A stretch of DNA of 64,000 nt. Origin: Gymnorhina tibicen. Its lineage: Eukaryota > Chordata > Aves > Passeriformes > Artamidae. The stretch's first letter is position 1. The number at the start of each line of letters is the position of its first letter. Of the stretch, positions 12,344 to 25,990 are shown piece by piece. The notes below the pieces were generated by a model. That model was not told the origin of the DNA. It worked only from the letters and a program-made list of their open reading frames with translations, and searched no databases. The position numbers were made by a program, and so were the translations under genes. The stretch lies in assembly GCA_013399875.1 (NCBI GenBank), contig VXAZ01001047.1:1240001-1304000 (forward strand). The letters run 5' to 3'.

Positions 12344-15300
12344 GTGGGTTGTTTTAGTTAGCTCAGCTCACCTTGGATTCAGTTCTTGCTGGAAAACTTA
12401 ATTGACCTTGTTATTTATTATTCTTTCAGTTTTTCTGCTCTCTGCAAATCTCAGTGGCAATAACTTTATATGTTCTTCTGGTTCACTGATTCTTTTTTTT
12501 CCTTGGTATCATTTCAGAGGCCTTTATCAGTTTTCCACTTCTGTGGTTTTTAAGTTTTACATGTTTATTGCCTTGTTAATTATCATAAAAAGGGTAGGAG
12601 AGGAAAGAAAGGGAAGAAAAATAGGATACACATGCTTCTGTTATTAATATATAATGGATGCAGTAATGTCCCAATTGTTCACTCCCAACTACTAGTACCC
12701 ACAACAGTGGATTTCAATGCAATGCTGTTGTTGAAGTGTGGTGACTGCAAGGTTCAAAGCACAGATCTGTTTTCTGTTTCCTTTGACTTTACATGGCTGT
12801 TCACTGGGAAAGAATTGCAAACACAGGCATCTAGTAGGCTATGGAAAAGGGTAAACCAAAGAGCTGTGGGTCTGATTTTTCCGGGTTGCTGGAGTACACA
12901 TGTGAGGTCAGAAGTAGTGTTGCTGGATGTTAAAAACCATCAAAAATTAATAAATATTTTAAAATTAGTAGTTCTATATAATTCAAACTAGAAGAGTTTT
13001 TAAAGCTGGCCAAGCCTTTCTTACCTCTGAAAAGTGGGGGACCTTCAGTAAAGTAGGAGAAGATCAGTATTGAAAGAGAATCCTTACTCTGTCCAGATGA
13101 TTGAAATTACTTTTAACTTGAAGATGATTCTGGACCAATAACATCAGGGTTGTTACTGGCATCAATACATAGTAAAATGAGTATGGAAACTATGTAATGG
13201 CTAATTTTTATGGTTTTTGAAGATAAACTTGGAACTTTTCAGTGGCGAGATTTCAAGTGAGATGGCTAAAAGTACCTGAAGTGTCATGGTGAGCAACTAT
13301 AAAGTGCTTGACTTCATGCTTGATCCAATTTGTTTGGTTTAGGACGGTCATCCCACAGAAGCCCAAGATGGTTCAGCTAGACAGGCAGTGGAGAAGGGCA
13401 TGGGGAACTTGCACCAAATCTTGCTTCATCCAGACCATGTCTTGGATGAAATTGTCTTGTCTTAACTAAAAAACATGTATTGATCTAAAATCAGTACGGC
13501 AAGAGTAAAATTGATTAAGTTTTTCTTTTCAAATAACCTAAAAACAACTGTATTGCTACTCTGAGTGAGGTGGTATATTGGAGTGAAATATTGGTGTACA
13601 TAATAGATTGTAATGATATTTTTATGACAGTCAGAGTCAAACCACCTGACAGATCCAATAATTTCATGGAGAATCAGTATCTAGTTGATCCTAAAATGAT
13701 CTAGTGAGGACATCCCTGCCACTGAAGGCAGAGAAGGTAGTTAACAGCAGCAGTCTGATCCTGGTAGTCTGCAGCTAGGTCAAAAGTTGTGAGCAGCCCA
13801 GAACTCTTCCTTTGGGTACTGAGAAGTGCAGAGGGAAATATTGGAGCAATGCCCTTTCCATTTGGGTTAATTTTTTTCAGTTCCATGTCTATGTCAGGCT
13901 GACAGCAAGCAGACAGCTGTGTTACTAACAGACTGTCTGGATAGTATCTGTTCCTCAGGAGTGCTGATTTACAAAGTTTTACCAAAGTCCTGAATATAGC
14001 ATAAGCAGTCAATACCACCCTGAAAGGTAGAAGTGGCGTATTTGTTAGAGAATGCAAATGAAATTGTCAATATAAAGGAGAGGGGGATACGGCCAATAGT
14101 TAGGAGCTGCTCCAGGAGCATGTGAGTGAGGACAGGGAAGTCATCTCATGCAAGACAAGAGGAAACTCAAAGCAAGAACTCTGGCATAAACCAAGAAGTC
14201 CAGCCCTGGAAGAGCAGCCAAGAGGACTGCCTTCATTGGATATGTCTAGTCCAAAGAGCTGGTGCAATATTGCAGGATGTGACAGGTTCTCAGGTCCCCA
14301 TGCCTTGGAGGAGAACTTGAGCAAAGGGCACTGTAGCCCTGTGCAGACCCAAGCACTTGGTTTCCTCCTCAAGAGGGTGCAGGAGGTGGTGCTGGGGAGA
14401 GGATCTGTATTAGAGTAGGGTGAAATGAGATCCAGCCCTCTCTGGTGTTGACTAAAATAGGTGAAGTTTGATCTTGAGATATAGCATGACATTTAGTTCT
14501 TGTGTGGCCGCTCGCAGGTTTGCAATTGAATGTTTGACCCTGAATGAACAATACATGAGTGAGCTTTTCTACCTCCAGTTTTTATCCATCACGTTGCTTT
14601 GCAGTAAACACATCTGGTGTAATCTGTTGCTGAAAACGGGGGTATGGTTTGTTGGGAGGAATTAGTATAAAAGGCAGCTCTAGTGCCTGTCACTCAACGT
14701 GAGCTGTACAGGTCTCAAAAGCAGGGATGTGCTCTCTGCCAGCCTGCCTGCCATGCCAAAATAGCACCATGGAGCTGCTAGTTGCAGATGGCTTTGACCT
14801 CCTGCATGGCTCTTTCACAAAGGGGCTGGTCCAGGTCCTACAAGCTCTGAGCACTGTTCCTCAGAGGAGCTGCAATGCTCAGGGGTTTGCTGTGCCTGGT
14901 CTGCAAGGACAGCCCTTCCCTCTCCCTGTGCCATTAGCCCTGCTTTTCCATCAGCGCTCAACTTGCATGTGAAAAATTTTATATTGATAACTTAAAAAGT
15001 CAACATCAATGACTGGAGTCAGAGCAATAAAAGTGAAGTGCATGGCTGCTGCCAGGCTTCTTTCTTGCTCCTTGGTGTTCTGGCTCCAGCATTCAAGCGA
15101 TAGATTTAAATATAAAACAGATCATTAACGGCTGGCTCAACATCTGCTAATATTATTTTCCTTGCATTGTCTGTGCGTCTTTGTTTATCTCTGTGTGCTA
15201 CTTTGTTTTTTCCCTCTTATAATAAGGATCATTCCTTTATTTTAAAGCGCTGCATCAATTTTCAATTGCTTGGGCTCTTGGAGCCTCCCACGCTTTGCCC

Positions 15301-15450
15301 ACATGCTTGCACCGCACGAAGAGGTGGAGAAACAAAGCGAACGCGAAGCGTGGGATGATTGTTGCTTCAAAAAACAGTAATTAAGAATCTGTTAGAAAAA
15401 TAACAACTGAGTTTAATAAGAGCTTAACTTAGCTGCGTGAGCTGGACAGA

Positions 15451-15508
15451 GAGAGACTCCTGAGCTGTCTCATAGAAACCAAGCAGCTCGACTCCTCAGG
15501 AGTCTTTC
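15451..15508. repeat. Inverted repeat with 14-base arms and overlapping palindrome
   Basis: GAGAGACTCCTGAG at 15451-15464 faces CTCAGGAGTCTTTC at 15495-15508, with 13 of 14 positions complementary and a G-T wobble at the odd one. The right arm overlaps a perfect palindrome, GACTCCT-C-AGGAGTC, at 15490-15504. A second option pairs GAGCTG (15462-15467) with CAGCTC (15484-15489). A transcript could fold in either of two ways. No known RNA family was recognised, and the loop of 30 bases with a 14-bp stem is too short for a normal microRNA precursor. Confidence 0.8.
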
Positions 15509-18500
15509 AAGTGACATTGAAGTGGATTCATGGAACTCCAGTAAGAGGCATTGTTCTTGTTTCTATTGGAGAGATGACTTGCATTTTTCTTTAGAAAGAA
15601 ATTATAATAACCAGCACTGTTATGAAAAGCCAAATACAAAAAGTGAACACTTTGGTATAAAATCTAGCCTTATACTAAGATAGATGATTTATATCCACAA
15701 AATCCTGGCCAATTCTCAGTTAAGTCCCCAAGCTTCTTATTATTATCCATATCTCTCTACCTCCCTACCATGGTGCAGATGATGCAATATGCAAAATCAC
15801 CAGCTGTTCACATATTCATAAAGTACTTAAGCTGAGTGAATTGAGGATGGAATGTACTTTTTTACCTTGAAAATCATCTATATTTCTTTTGCCCCTGCTC
15901 TTCCAACTTCATACCTTTTAAAGTTCATAACATTTATCCTGATGAAAAAGAACTAAAGAGAGAAATTAGATCCGTAAATACCTACTGAACATAACTTTCT
16001 GGGAAGCAGATGGACCTATAATATGTTATCGTATGACTAGAGCTGTCTTCTGCTTAGAGCTGTTCAAGAGGATCTCACTCCTTACTTGCCAGAGACAAGT
16101 AAAGGAGTCTTTCAAGTGGGCTTTCCATTTTTTTTCTCATAGGCAGAAGTAAAAAGCCCCTTTCCTCTTCCTAGACCTCAATAGCTCTTCTACTACCTCA
16201 AGAGATCTCTCACTGCATGAGGGGGTTTCTGGTTGTCCAGAGGAGTCTTCAGCCCTGAAAGAACAGGGAATCTCTACCACTTTTAAGGTGCTTTTAGTTC
16301 AGGAAATCCAGGTTCGGTACTTTATTGCTGGTCCTGGGGCCAGGAAACACTGCATCTGCCTTTGTGCCCCTCACCTGGGCCTAAGACAGCAGCCTTGAGC
16401 TGCTGGCGTGCTTACTCCCCCTATCTTGGAGACAAATGCCAGAAGATGGCTGTAAAGCATGGTCCAGTTCCCCTTCTGTACCATCTGTGTCTCCAAAGGT
16501 GTCCTGTGCTGTTTTCGTCTTCGTTGCTCGCCGGGATTTTGCTGGGGCTGGCAGCAATTACTGCACATCCGCCTCAGGAGAAGTCTCCCACCAGTGTAAT
16601 AAAGACATGGACTGTTTAGTGTCACCCAGAGAACTCTGGACAGTCCTTCTCTATGGCAACATATTGCCATTGTTTTTTTAGGGCCCTTAAATTTGTGAGA
16701 GGTGACAGTAGTACATTAATTGTGACTCCATAAGTAAGAAATGAAACTGTTCTGCCTTGGCATGACTAGTTCCTTTCTGCTACCTCTGTCATGCTGAAAT
16801 TTTGTTTGGGAATGTCACATTTCCAAAAGGTTTGATCAATAAAATGTTGCCCCAAGTGTTATGATGGCTGGTAGCAAGTTTAAGCCAGACAGAATTGCAA
16901 GTTACATTATCCAGTGTCTCAGGACGGTTGGACTGGAGGAGAAATGGACTACTTGCAAAATCCATCCCCAGAGTGACAAAATTTGGAATTGTTTTTGGTG
17001 CTCACCCACCCTCTGGCTTAAGGAGGTCTTGCAAGGCCCTCCTTGCTGGTAACTTGAATATGACCTCATTACAGTGAAATGTCAGGACAGATAGTAGCTG
17101 CAGTAGTCCAGTAACGATAACTCAGTAGTCTGAAAATTTCCTTTGGGTATCTCACACAAAACACGTCAAAAGCTGAGGCAAGTCATTCTCAGTATTAAGC
17201 AATAACTTGAAATACTGCAGATCCAGATGCTGACTTCCCACTGAATTCATTGTAAATCACATGCATTTGTACTGTCTTAGTCTGGGCAAACAGCTCTCAC
17301 CCGAGGAAACAAGTTATGCTCAAGTCTGCATAAACAAACCCACACACCAAGCTTATTTCACAAGGCAAAATTCCCCTCCTAAACACAGGTGGGGAGATCA
17401 GGCTGTTGACTTCCCTACACGGAGACTAAAAAGGCTGTGCTTCATTGTTGTGGAAAGACAGAACGTCTTCACTACAGTCCTTCAACCATCATCCATCCGG
17501 TGGGTGTTCCATGGTTTGCATTCATACAAAAAGTGGTTTTGGGTCAGGGTCACAGTTTTTTCAGCAGCAACCTACAAAGTGCCTGGCATGCATTTGGAAG
17601 ACGGATGGAAGTGAACGATAAAGTTCATCCCATGAAGGGAGTGTTGGAGGAGGCTCATCAGAAATCAGGTAGATCTCAAGCTGTTGGGGCCCATCACCAG
17701 CCTGAGCAGACTCCATGAAATAGCCTAAACTAAGGTTTCCCATCTGCTCCAGGCCTGGCAGCTGCTTCGCTGCATGACAAAACTGAGGACACGACACCGT
17801 TTTTCTTCTGTGCTTCTACAGTGATTCTCTCATGTTTTAAATAAACTTTTGACTTCTGTCCAAATGCAGTATCTGGGAGGAAAAGGAAAACTCAAACTGC
17901 TTGCAAACACATGAAATCGGTGATAAATAGATGCAGTCTGCATGGTATTAGATGGTAACTGAGCTTGCATAAATCATAACTTTTCAATCTGTCATTAAAC
18001 TAGTGGGACTGAGTTTTACCATACATTTTTTAAAAGACTAAAAGTAATTTAGCTATGATGAGGAATAGATCACCCACCAAATTTGTTCTGGTTTTCCACA
18101 TTCCAACTTCTCATATGTCACTTGTTGATAATTTTTCAGAAACCAACCTGGAATTCTACCTGAACATCTGAAAAAAGCATCTGCTTCCAAAACATGTGAA
18201 AGGCTTCAGCATGCAAACAACTGAGAGCTTCTGGACAAAGAATTTCAAAGTCCCTAATTCTTCCCACTGCTTTGAACTGAGGTTGTATGTCCCAGACTGC
18301 TCTCATCTGTGGGTCTTACTGAGAGAGCTCCCATAAAGCAGGTGCCTGTTGGTCAAGCTCTCATGGCTTTTCATGAAAGAGCCTTTTGTCACTGTAGAAA
18401 AGGACTTTAGAGAAAATTATTTATGTATGAGAAGAAAATTTCTTTACCGCAGCTATCAGCCATGCAGATGGAGAAGGTTAAGCCTAAAACCCCATGGAGG

Positions 18501-19813
18501 TTTCCTGAAAATTTGAGCCTGTTGTATCCACACATTTTTGCAGGGAGGCAGACACTTGCTCTGAGCTCTGACTGTTCTCATACACACTTTTTCTCATCTG
18601 GGCAGATTCTCTGAGGTTTGGCACCGTACTGGTGTAGCCACATGTTTCCTGGCTGGCTTGGAGTGTGGTCAAATCAAGCTTGAGTCTGCCTGCAAAATGC
18701 TGTGGAGACATAGCTTTTGATGTGTTCCTGAGCCAGATGCAGCACTTTCCAGCATAAGGAATGTGGAATCGTAAGTTTTATGACATCTGGTGGTGCAAAT
18801 GCTCCCCTGGATTGAACACTGATTCCTATCCAAAATTATAATCTCATTTTGTGGGCTGCACTTATTTAGGGTCTGTATCTCCAATGCTCGACTACTTTCC
18901 TCACAGTTTGCGTTTGCCTATTCAGAATAGATTGTACTTTGCATGGATGTGCATGAAAACAGTTGATTTGCAGGTGGAAATGAACTACTCCTAATATCTG
19001 GAAATAATGAGAAAAATGAAGACTCATAGAGAAGCTGATATTCTTGTGTTAAATGTCTTGTAAACAAAACAGAGAAAAGAAGTAGCAGCATATGTAATAG
19101 GGCTGTTTATTGTCCCCAAGTTATGAAATGTTTTCTTGACTGAGCAACGCCTCTGCCAAATGTCTCATGAAGAGCTTTGTTGTGACATAAGTTGAAGTCA
19201 AGGAAAATCCGTATTGTTACAGGCATTTTGATCTGTCATGGACTGTGTCTACAGAGTGACTGGACTGTGTTCTCTACAGTGAAGTACACATGTCAACGCC
19301 CACAAGTTAATGCAGACTAGGGAAGAAGCAAGATAATAAAAAAAGCTGTGAAAACTTTTGGGAAAGAAGCTGAGCAGGGAGAATCTGTACGTGATATCTC
19401 TGGGACTTGTGGGTGCTCAGCAGCTCCAAAAAAACAGACCACTGATGGTGGTTCTTAATATATTGACTTAGTTGCTGAGTTGCAGGCAGAAAAACAGAAG
19501 TTCTGGGGGGATCTGGCAGTCTGTGCTTGTTTGTCCTCCTTGAATGTGTGGCAGGAGACATCTAAGCACATGCTCATCATACTGTGAGGGAGCTTGGAGG
19601 GATAAACAGAAGCATGAAGAGGCTGCTGAAACCTCCAATGTAATTTTTCTCTTCTCAAACACTTGTACATCAGTTCATTTACTCTGAGCAGGACATGGTG
19701 TAGTATGGCGTGAGTCTGACACAAAAAGCACATGAAGCCAGTCAGGAAGAGTTAGTTTTGCCATCTTGTACATTCCTGGAAAGCTGTGATCAACCTGATA
19801 TAGAAGTGCCACT

Positions 19814-19890
19814 GCAGACCCCGTTGGGCTAGGTACGCAGGAAAATCCTGGGAATAGACCAGATGTAGTCTCTTGTCCTAAAAGTGCTAT
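19814..19890 (+). mobile_element. Possible ancient amniote repeat relic
   Basis: 'ttgggctaggtacgcaggaa' and, about 45 bases on, 'gtctcttgtcctaaaagtgc' faintly recall the 'gtgctaggcactgtacaaac...cagtccctgcc..aaagagct' segment of old amniote repeats. The similarity is weaker than in the relic near 43.3 kb, and the call is low confidence. Confidence 0.25.
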
Positions 19891-22632
19891 GTCATGTGAG
19901 CTCCAGTACCTCTCATCTTGCTGATTAAGTGTGAGAGAACAAAGAGTACTCCATCACCCCTCCCAAACTCAACAGCTGCTACTTGGAAGAGGCTTTTTTC
20001 CCCCATAATTGGTATTAGATGATGATGATGCCACAGGCTTTGAAATATTGGAAGCCAGCACTGATCACGCTTACAGATAGCTGAACAATGCAGTGCAATG
20101 TAAACTAGGCAAACAAATCCATCTGGGTTGCCAGAGAAGGCAGAGAAAAGCTCTAATCTTCTAGAAGCAGCTGTTGGCCAAGCTGACATTGAAAGGCATT
20201 ATTTTTAAAATGAAAGCTTCTGTGCGGGTGATGAAAGCTGCTGCATTTCTTGCTTTGGACTGGAAGTACTTGTCGGTAGCCCAGACAGAGATCAAAATTA
20301 TTGAATGCTGCAGAGCAAGAGTGACAAGCAGGACCCTCTTCAGTAAGTAATGGATTCCTGTCCACTCTGGGACATGATGGGTTTTGCCAGGAATATCTGC
20401 TTACTGGGGCAGGGTGGGAGCAGTGTTGAGCCAGGGCAGGACGGCTGCTGGTGCACCTGAGCTGGCTGAGAGGCTTGTGGTATGTATCCTGCCTCAGATG
20501 CTCACCAGACTGAATACGGCAAGAGGCTGTTTTCCCCGCCTGATTCCTCCTGGAGAAGTCCCAAAGCATGGGGGAGTTTAGAGCCAGACTTACTAGCCCA
20601 TGCCAAGTCCTAGGGTGGACCTTGTCAGGATGAGCAAAGGAGGTGAGCAAAACCTTCCTCGGGTAGCTACAGCCTGCAGCAGAAAACAAGTAATGTCAGG
20701 GGTCTGGATGTGCCATTCGTGTGAACCAAGCTACATCAGTCAAAGCAGCTTTATTTCAGGACAAGTGAGTCAAACATAGGGTTTTTGCCAATATAATCTT
20801 ATAAAGGTAGAGGGAAAAGACCCCAAAGCCTAAAATTACATGATCATACTGGCGAGTGTCTTTAAAAAACTAATCTTAGTGCCTGAAAAAAATTCAGTTT
20901 AAAAAAGAAGTGAAAAATGATAGAATAGTTTCATTTATGTGGACAGCATTTTTAACACCAATAAGCTGTGGGTTTTCATCCAGGGTGAGAGGATACAGTT
21001 CAAACGTGGAAGAGCAAAGGAGAAGAGATCTCCTGTTCATGCAGTGCTCTCAGGAGGTTGGTGGTAGCTTACCAATGGCAGCAGCAGCCGGTGAAATAGT
21101 TGTAATTTGTATTGGTTTTAACAATCTGTGATGCCTGAGGGATGCTACAAAGATGCGTATTTTTCTTTTGTGCACTGTGACTGACAGAGAAATAAAAGCC
21201 ACCCCTACCAGGATAAGTAGCATCATTATCTGTGCTGCAGACAGGGACACTGGACCGCAGAGGGGTTTTCTCAGAGCTGTGGAGTCATGGCAGGGCTGTC
21301 AGGTGTTGGTAGGGGCCGGGACCCAGGCCTCCTTCACAGGGAAGAGACAGGCACTGGAGGATGTTGTGCCACAGTCTGTTGTGAGCAGTTAGCAGTTCCC
21401 CTGGTACCTGGCAACCAATGAAGGAGTAATCTTGACTTAAGGCTTCTTGGCTTGAAGGCTGGAAGGAGGAGAATAATATCCAGGGTTAGTACTAAGCCCC
21501 CTCTCTGAAAGCAAGTTTTCCTTTGGGCATTGATGCTCGTGGTTGCTTGGCAGAGCAAACATGGGAGCGGAGGAGCAAGCAAAACGCCTCATTATCTTTT
21601 TTTGCCAGAGAGTTGAAGGAATCTGACAGGGAGACTTGTTTAACTGCAAAGCCATATAGACCACGTTGTCTAAATACATTTTGTTTTCCTGTTAAAGTCC
21701 ATTTATAAGACTGACAAGAAGACTAATAAAATCTACTAAGAACAAGGATGGTAATTTAGCACTCAGAGAGAGGAGCTGTATCTGAGGAACGCCCGTGCTG
21801 CTCTCATGTCTTCAAGCCATGCCTGAAGCACAGGTATTTCTTCTGATGAGCTATGAATGGGAACAGAATGGGGTCTTTTAATCAGTTTTTTCTTCTGGAC
21901 AACATCTACTGCCTGTGTTCTGAGGCTTTTCACGTGAAGTTGTTGCCAGCCAGCTTTACAGAGAAAAGTTAAAAGGCTCAGTAGGTACTGCAGTGTTCCC
22001 TGAGATGAAAAATGAAGCACTCCAGACTCAAAGGTTACTTTTGGAAGAGGTCTCTCCTCAGTCTGTGCTGGTTTGGGGTGGCTTCCATCACAGCCTTGTC
22101 AGTCAAGTTTGAGATGTCTTGTTTTTAAAACTGTCTACCAGCAGAAACGCATGGGTCTCATCTGTCTATCATCTGCTTGGCAATGGCCAGTCAATGCATG
22201 ACACAGTCAGATGCAACATAAAATAGGGTCAAAGCTTCAACCAAACTTTCAACAGCTTTGTTGTTTCTTATATGCTTTGGTCTTTCATTTTTTTGGCACA
22301 AATTTTGAGGAGGAAAACGGATGCATTTTTAATGAACATTTTAAAACTAATTCAATATTCTTATTTAAATATGTCAGTGTGAATATTGAAAAGCAAGGGG
22401 GAAAACCACCAAAGAAATGAAAACCCAAATCCAAAATACAGTTTTGTGGAATGGCTCAGACTTGAGATTTATATAGTTATATTTTGGTGTCCGGAATGTT
22501 CCCTGAGATCAGCGTGTATCTTAATAGTTCCTGCCCAGCGCTGCTATGTGAGGTGAGCTTGTGTGTGGTTAAACAGCTGCTGTACTCCGACCAGAGGTGG
22601 AAGCATTTCCATGATGGTCTGAAAAGAACTAG

Positions 22633-22715
22633 TGTACGGCATTTGTACAGCTCTTTGGGGATCTTTCTGGATGAAAGGCGCTATTATACGGGTAAGATCA
22701 TTATCATTATCATGA
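22633..22715 (+). mobile_element. Ancient amniote repeat tail, unclassified
   Basis: The stretch 'ttgtacagctctttgggga' followed by 'ggatgaaaggcgctatta' and then an ATC/ATT-rich tail resembles the 3' end of a very old interspersed repeat of vertebrate genomes. Its hallmark is 'ctttgggatc...ggatgaaaggcgctatata' before a simple tail. I recognise the pattern but cannot place it securely in MIR, L2 or another family by eye. The terminal (ATC)-type run covers 22697-22713. Confidence 0.5.
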
Positions 22716-23009
22716 AAAACCTTCTCAAGGAAGCAATTCCACCTTCTGCTTCTGACACCTCATTTCTCTGTTGTCTCAGGAGCCTCTTTTGTATCTCCTA
22801 GGAGTGTCAGTTCACATCTTAATCTCTTTGTATGTAATCTCATTACAGATAATCCCATTTGCTAGAGATGTCAGTACTTCTCCACCATGTGAGGAAGGAT
22901 TTCCACACCGCTCATTTTGTAACTGAACCCAGCTACATTCACTGTACAAAACAGACTGGCTGTAGCTGGAATCTCTGTTAGGTTAGGTTTGCTGTGGGCA
23001 GGGAAATTC

Positions 23010-23050
23010 AAGGAAGGAAGGAAGGAAGGAAGGAAGGAAGGAAGGAAGGG
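23010..23050 (+). repeat. (GGAA)n microsatellite
   Basis: About ten uninterrupted AAGG units. GGAA arrays are length-polymorphic and can act as ETS-family binding tracts, but nothing here shows such a use. The flanks are unique sequence. Confidence 0.98.
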
Positions 23051-24042
23051 AACACCTTTATGCTAACAACATCCAATTATTTTTTTTCTCCATTTCATTG
23101 TTTACGTGAGAGAGAAATTTCCCCTTTAAAAAAAATCCAAGTTTATAAAAAAGTGTTGATAAAAGAAGTTTGGAAATTACTTTCACAGCCATCCATCTTC
23201 AGTCAGGTCTGCCTGGTAGAGGCAGATGCACTGTGAGCTTTCCCCCCTTTGATTCCTTATCTTTTAGTAACTCTTGTCAATTAAGGAGTGTATAGTCTAC
23301 TCTCAATTCATTAAATGCACCACAATTGTCAGTTAGTGACAGGCTCAGGGGAGGCCAGGACTAAGTAAACATAAGGAATAAATGATACAAGAAGAGCACA
23401 GTTTGGAGAAAAATGAGGCCCCCTTTATATAACATGTTTATCTTTAAAATCTTAAGTAAGCTACTATCATTGATAAAACTCCAAACCCTTATATTCTTGA
23501 AGGGAAGAGTGGGGAAAAAAAGAAAGCAGTCGCTCTCCTTTGACGGTTTGAAAAAAGAAAAGATGTTTGTACCACTCACTGACTGGCTAATGAATAATCA
23601 GATTTCACAGCTTGAGTGCTGGGGTGGTAATTTGGTTGCACGCCATGCTCCAAATCCATGGAATAGTGCTTCATTAATGTGAAGACCTGTATAATCAAAC
23701 AATTAGCAGTCTCTCTGCTGCTAAAGCAGCTTTTCATCAGCATATATACTTCGTTGTAAGATGAGTCTCAAATTACTGGATCTGACAGCAACTAGTCTTT
23801 TACTAAATCACAGCAGTAGTAACGTAGGGTGGACAGAACATTCATTTTTTAACCCATTTCTACATATGCAAGAGGTTCATTCTATACATGCCACATGCCA
23901 TATATAACTATCATTGAGAAGGTCATGGCATTGTAGGTGAACTGAAATTGCTCTTAAATGAGTAAATCACAGATTAGATTTTTCTTTAACTGAATATTCA
24001 AGTGCCACAAATTGGCAGTGAAATGTTGCTACTTTTCATTTC

Positions 24043-24074
24043 ACCTACTTCTCACTTTACCTACTTCTCACTTT
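24043..24074 (+). repeat. 16-bp perfect tandem duplication
   Basis: ACCTACTTCTCACTTT occurs twice head to tail without a mismatch. The identity of the copies suggests a recent event, or a misassembly at small scale. Confidence 0.93.
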
Positions 24075-25980
24075 GTTTATCTTCCAGGAAGGAAGAAGAG
24101 ACTTCTACCCGTTTTCCAGCACCCAAATGTCACCCCTGTCCCTTCATTGTAGGGGGTTTAACTGTACAGGCAGAAGGAAGCGCCACAAGTTTCAACTCTT
24201 TCTGTATTTTGGATTTGTTAAGGCTCAAGAGCAACTGCCCTCTGCTCTCTAGTTCATTTGCCAACATCACAGGTAGGCAAGAGGAGGTGGAAAAAGTGAA
24301 GATGAGTCCAGAGTGCAGCATTAATCTTCACGTATGGATATGAGCCTCCTGCGCGTTTCAAGCCCAGAAAGCCCTGGTGCATAGAGTCTCTTACGCCTTT
24401 TATCTCCATGCCAGCCCAGGATGTGGTTGGCACCTTCCAGGGGACAGAAGCATCAATATGGGCCTGAGCAACTGCTCGTGCACCTGCTGCCACCAGCCTG
24501 GTGGGCAATGGAGCTGTTTGTTGGAAGGATGGGACAATGCATAGGATCAGAGTAAGCTAGAAAAGCATACAGAATGATAAAGTCATTTGTGTATGGATGT
24601 TTTGTACAGCATTCCTTTCTTTAATTATAGACAAGTAAGGCTTAATATTATTTATTTATGTACAGGCTACATGGCTTTTTTATTTCCTTTCATACTGCCT
24701 TGATCTTTCCGGAAACGAAGTGAGCGCCAGTGGGTTTGTTTTGCTCTGTGGCCCAGCAGGTGCTAGCTGCTGAGTGTACTGGAAACATCCAGCCAGTGTT
24801 TATGATGTTGGCAAAGACATTGCACCAGAACCTCAGTTTGTGTGAGACAGCGCAGAGAAGTCCCTTTGTGTCAGCTGAGACATTGATCCATTACATTTAA
24901 GATCTAATCAGCAATAGCTGATTTATGGTGAAACAGTGCTGGACTGTTTTCATGGATGCGGTGTTTTATTTGGTTTTCTTTTCTTTCCTGTTTGTCAAAA
25001 ATAAAACCAAAACAACAAAAACCATCTTGCAGGTGCTGTACCTGTTTCAGGACCCAAATGTCTGAGGTGAAACTCATTGATAGCTGAAAGGTAGTTCAAA
25101 GTACCTATTAGTCTGCCCTGTGTGAATAGGTGTTTTCTAAATATCAGATATAGTAGTGGTGATGAGTTCAGGTTCACTCTAGGGAAGATTTTCTCCAGTA
25201 ACCATCTCAAACCTGACCATTTCAGAAAAGATGAATGGAAAGGTCTCTTGGTTTCAATATCTGTGTCAGTCTAATACCAGCTTGAGAAGTGTGTGCTGCA
25301 GAGGTCATCCTGTTTGTTTTTATGAAACACAGAGATGGAAAGTGGAAAAGGTCAAAATATCCCTCAAGCTGACTACCTGACCACTTTTTGAGCAAGAGCT
25401 GTGAGGTACTAACACATAATCACCTTTAACACAGCTGACCTCCACCAGCATTTTCAACCAAGCTGTGATCTCCTTTTGACTTCCAAGACTCTGTAATCAC
25501 TGAATTTAGAAAATCTGTCACACTTCAGTGTTGATCCAGGTTATTTGTTGATCCAGGAGCTATCCTCACTGTCAGGAGCACGAGTGAACAGAGGACAGGA
25601 CCCAGCACAGGATTCATCCCCTGCTCCTTGCCTGTATGTGCTGTCACTGACTCGTGAGGGGCACCCCTGGGTCAAAATGGGTACAGGTTCTACAAAAATG
25701 AAATCTCAAACTAAACAAGCAGGTGGTATTTTTCTTTTTATTTTTTAATAGTATGATTTATCTTAATGCCTCTCTCCAGCGCACACCAAATGTCTCTCTA
25801 GCACAGGCCATGCCTCTGCCATTGTCTAAGTAAAGAACTGCACAAATGAAGATTTGCATTTGAGGTGATGGGGCTGGCTGGTTTGAAGGTATTAAAGCCT
25901 GGATTTAAGAAAAAAAATTTCCAACATGTAGCTTTGAAATGCTGATGATTTTAAAAATCTTTGTAATGGTATAACTCATA

Positions 25981-25990
25981 AGGTCACGTG
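25981..25990 (+). promoter_or_regulatory. Overlapping nuclear-receptor half-site and E-box
   Basis: Together with the preceding A, the sequence reads AAGGTCACGTG. An AGGTCA half-site of the ERR/ROR type overlaps a perfect CACGTG by two bases. It is a single isolated site, so confidence in function is low. Confidence 0.2.

Larger units (their letters stand above)
12344..22632. other. Non-coding unique sequence
   Basis: Ten kilobases with only the inverted repeat at 15.45 kb and a doubtful old repeat near 19.8 kb. A 178-codon - strand frame at 20153-20689 has no recognisable domain. A lone CACGTG lies at 21931-21936. I see no splice-bounded exon. Confidence 0.65.

Noticed and set aside
20153..20689. 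178-codon - strand frame
   Set aside because: No domain, no splice or promoter context; length is compatible with chance.
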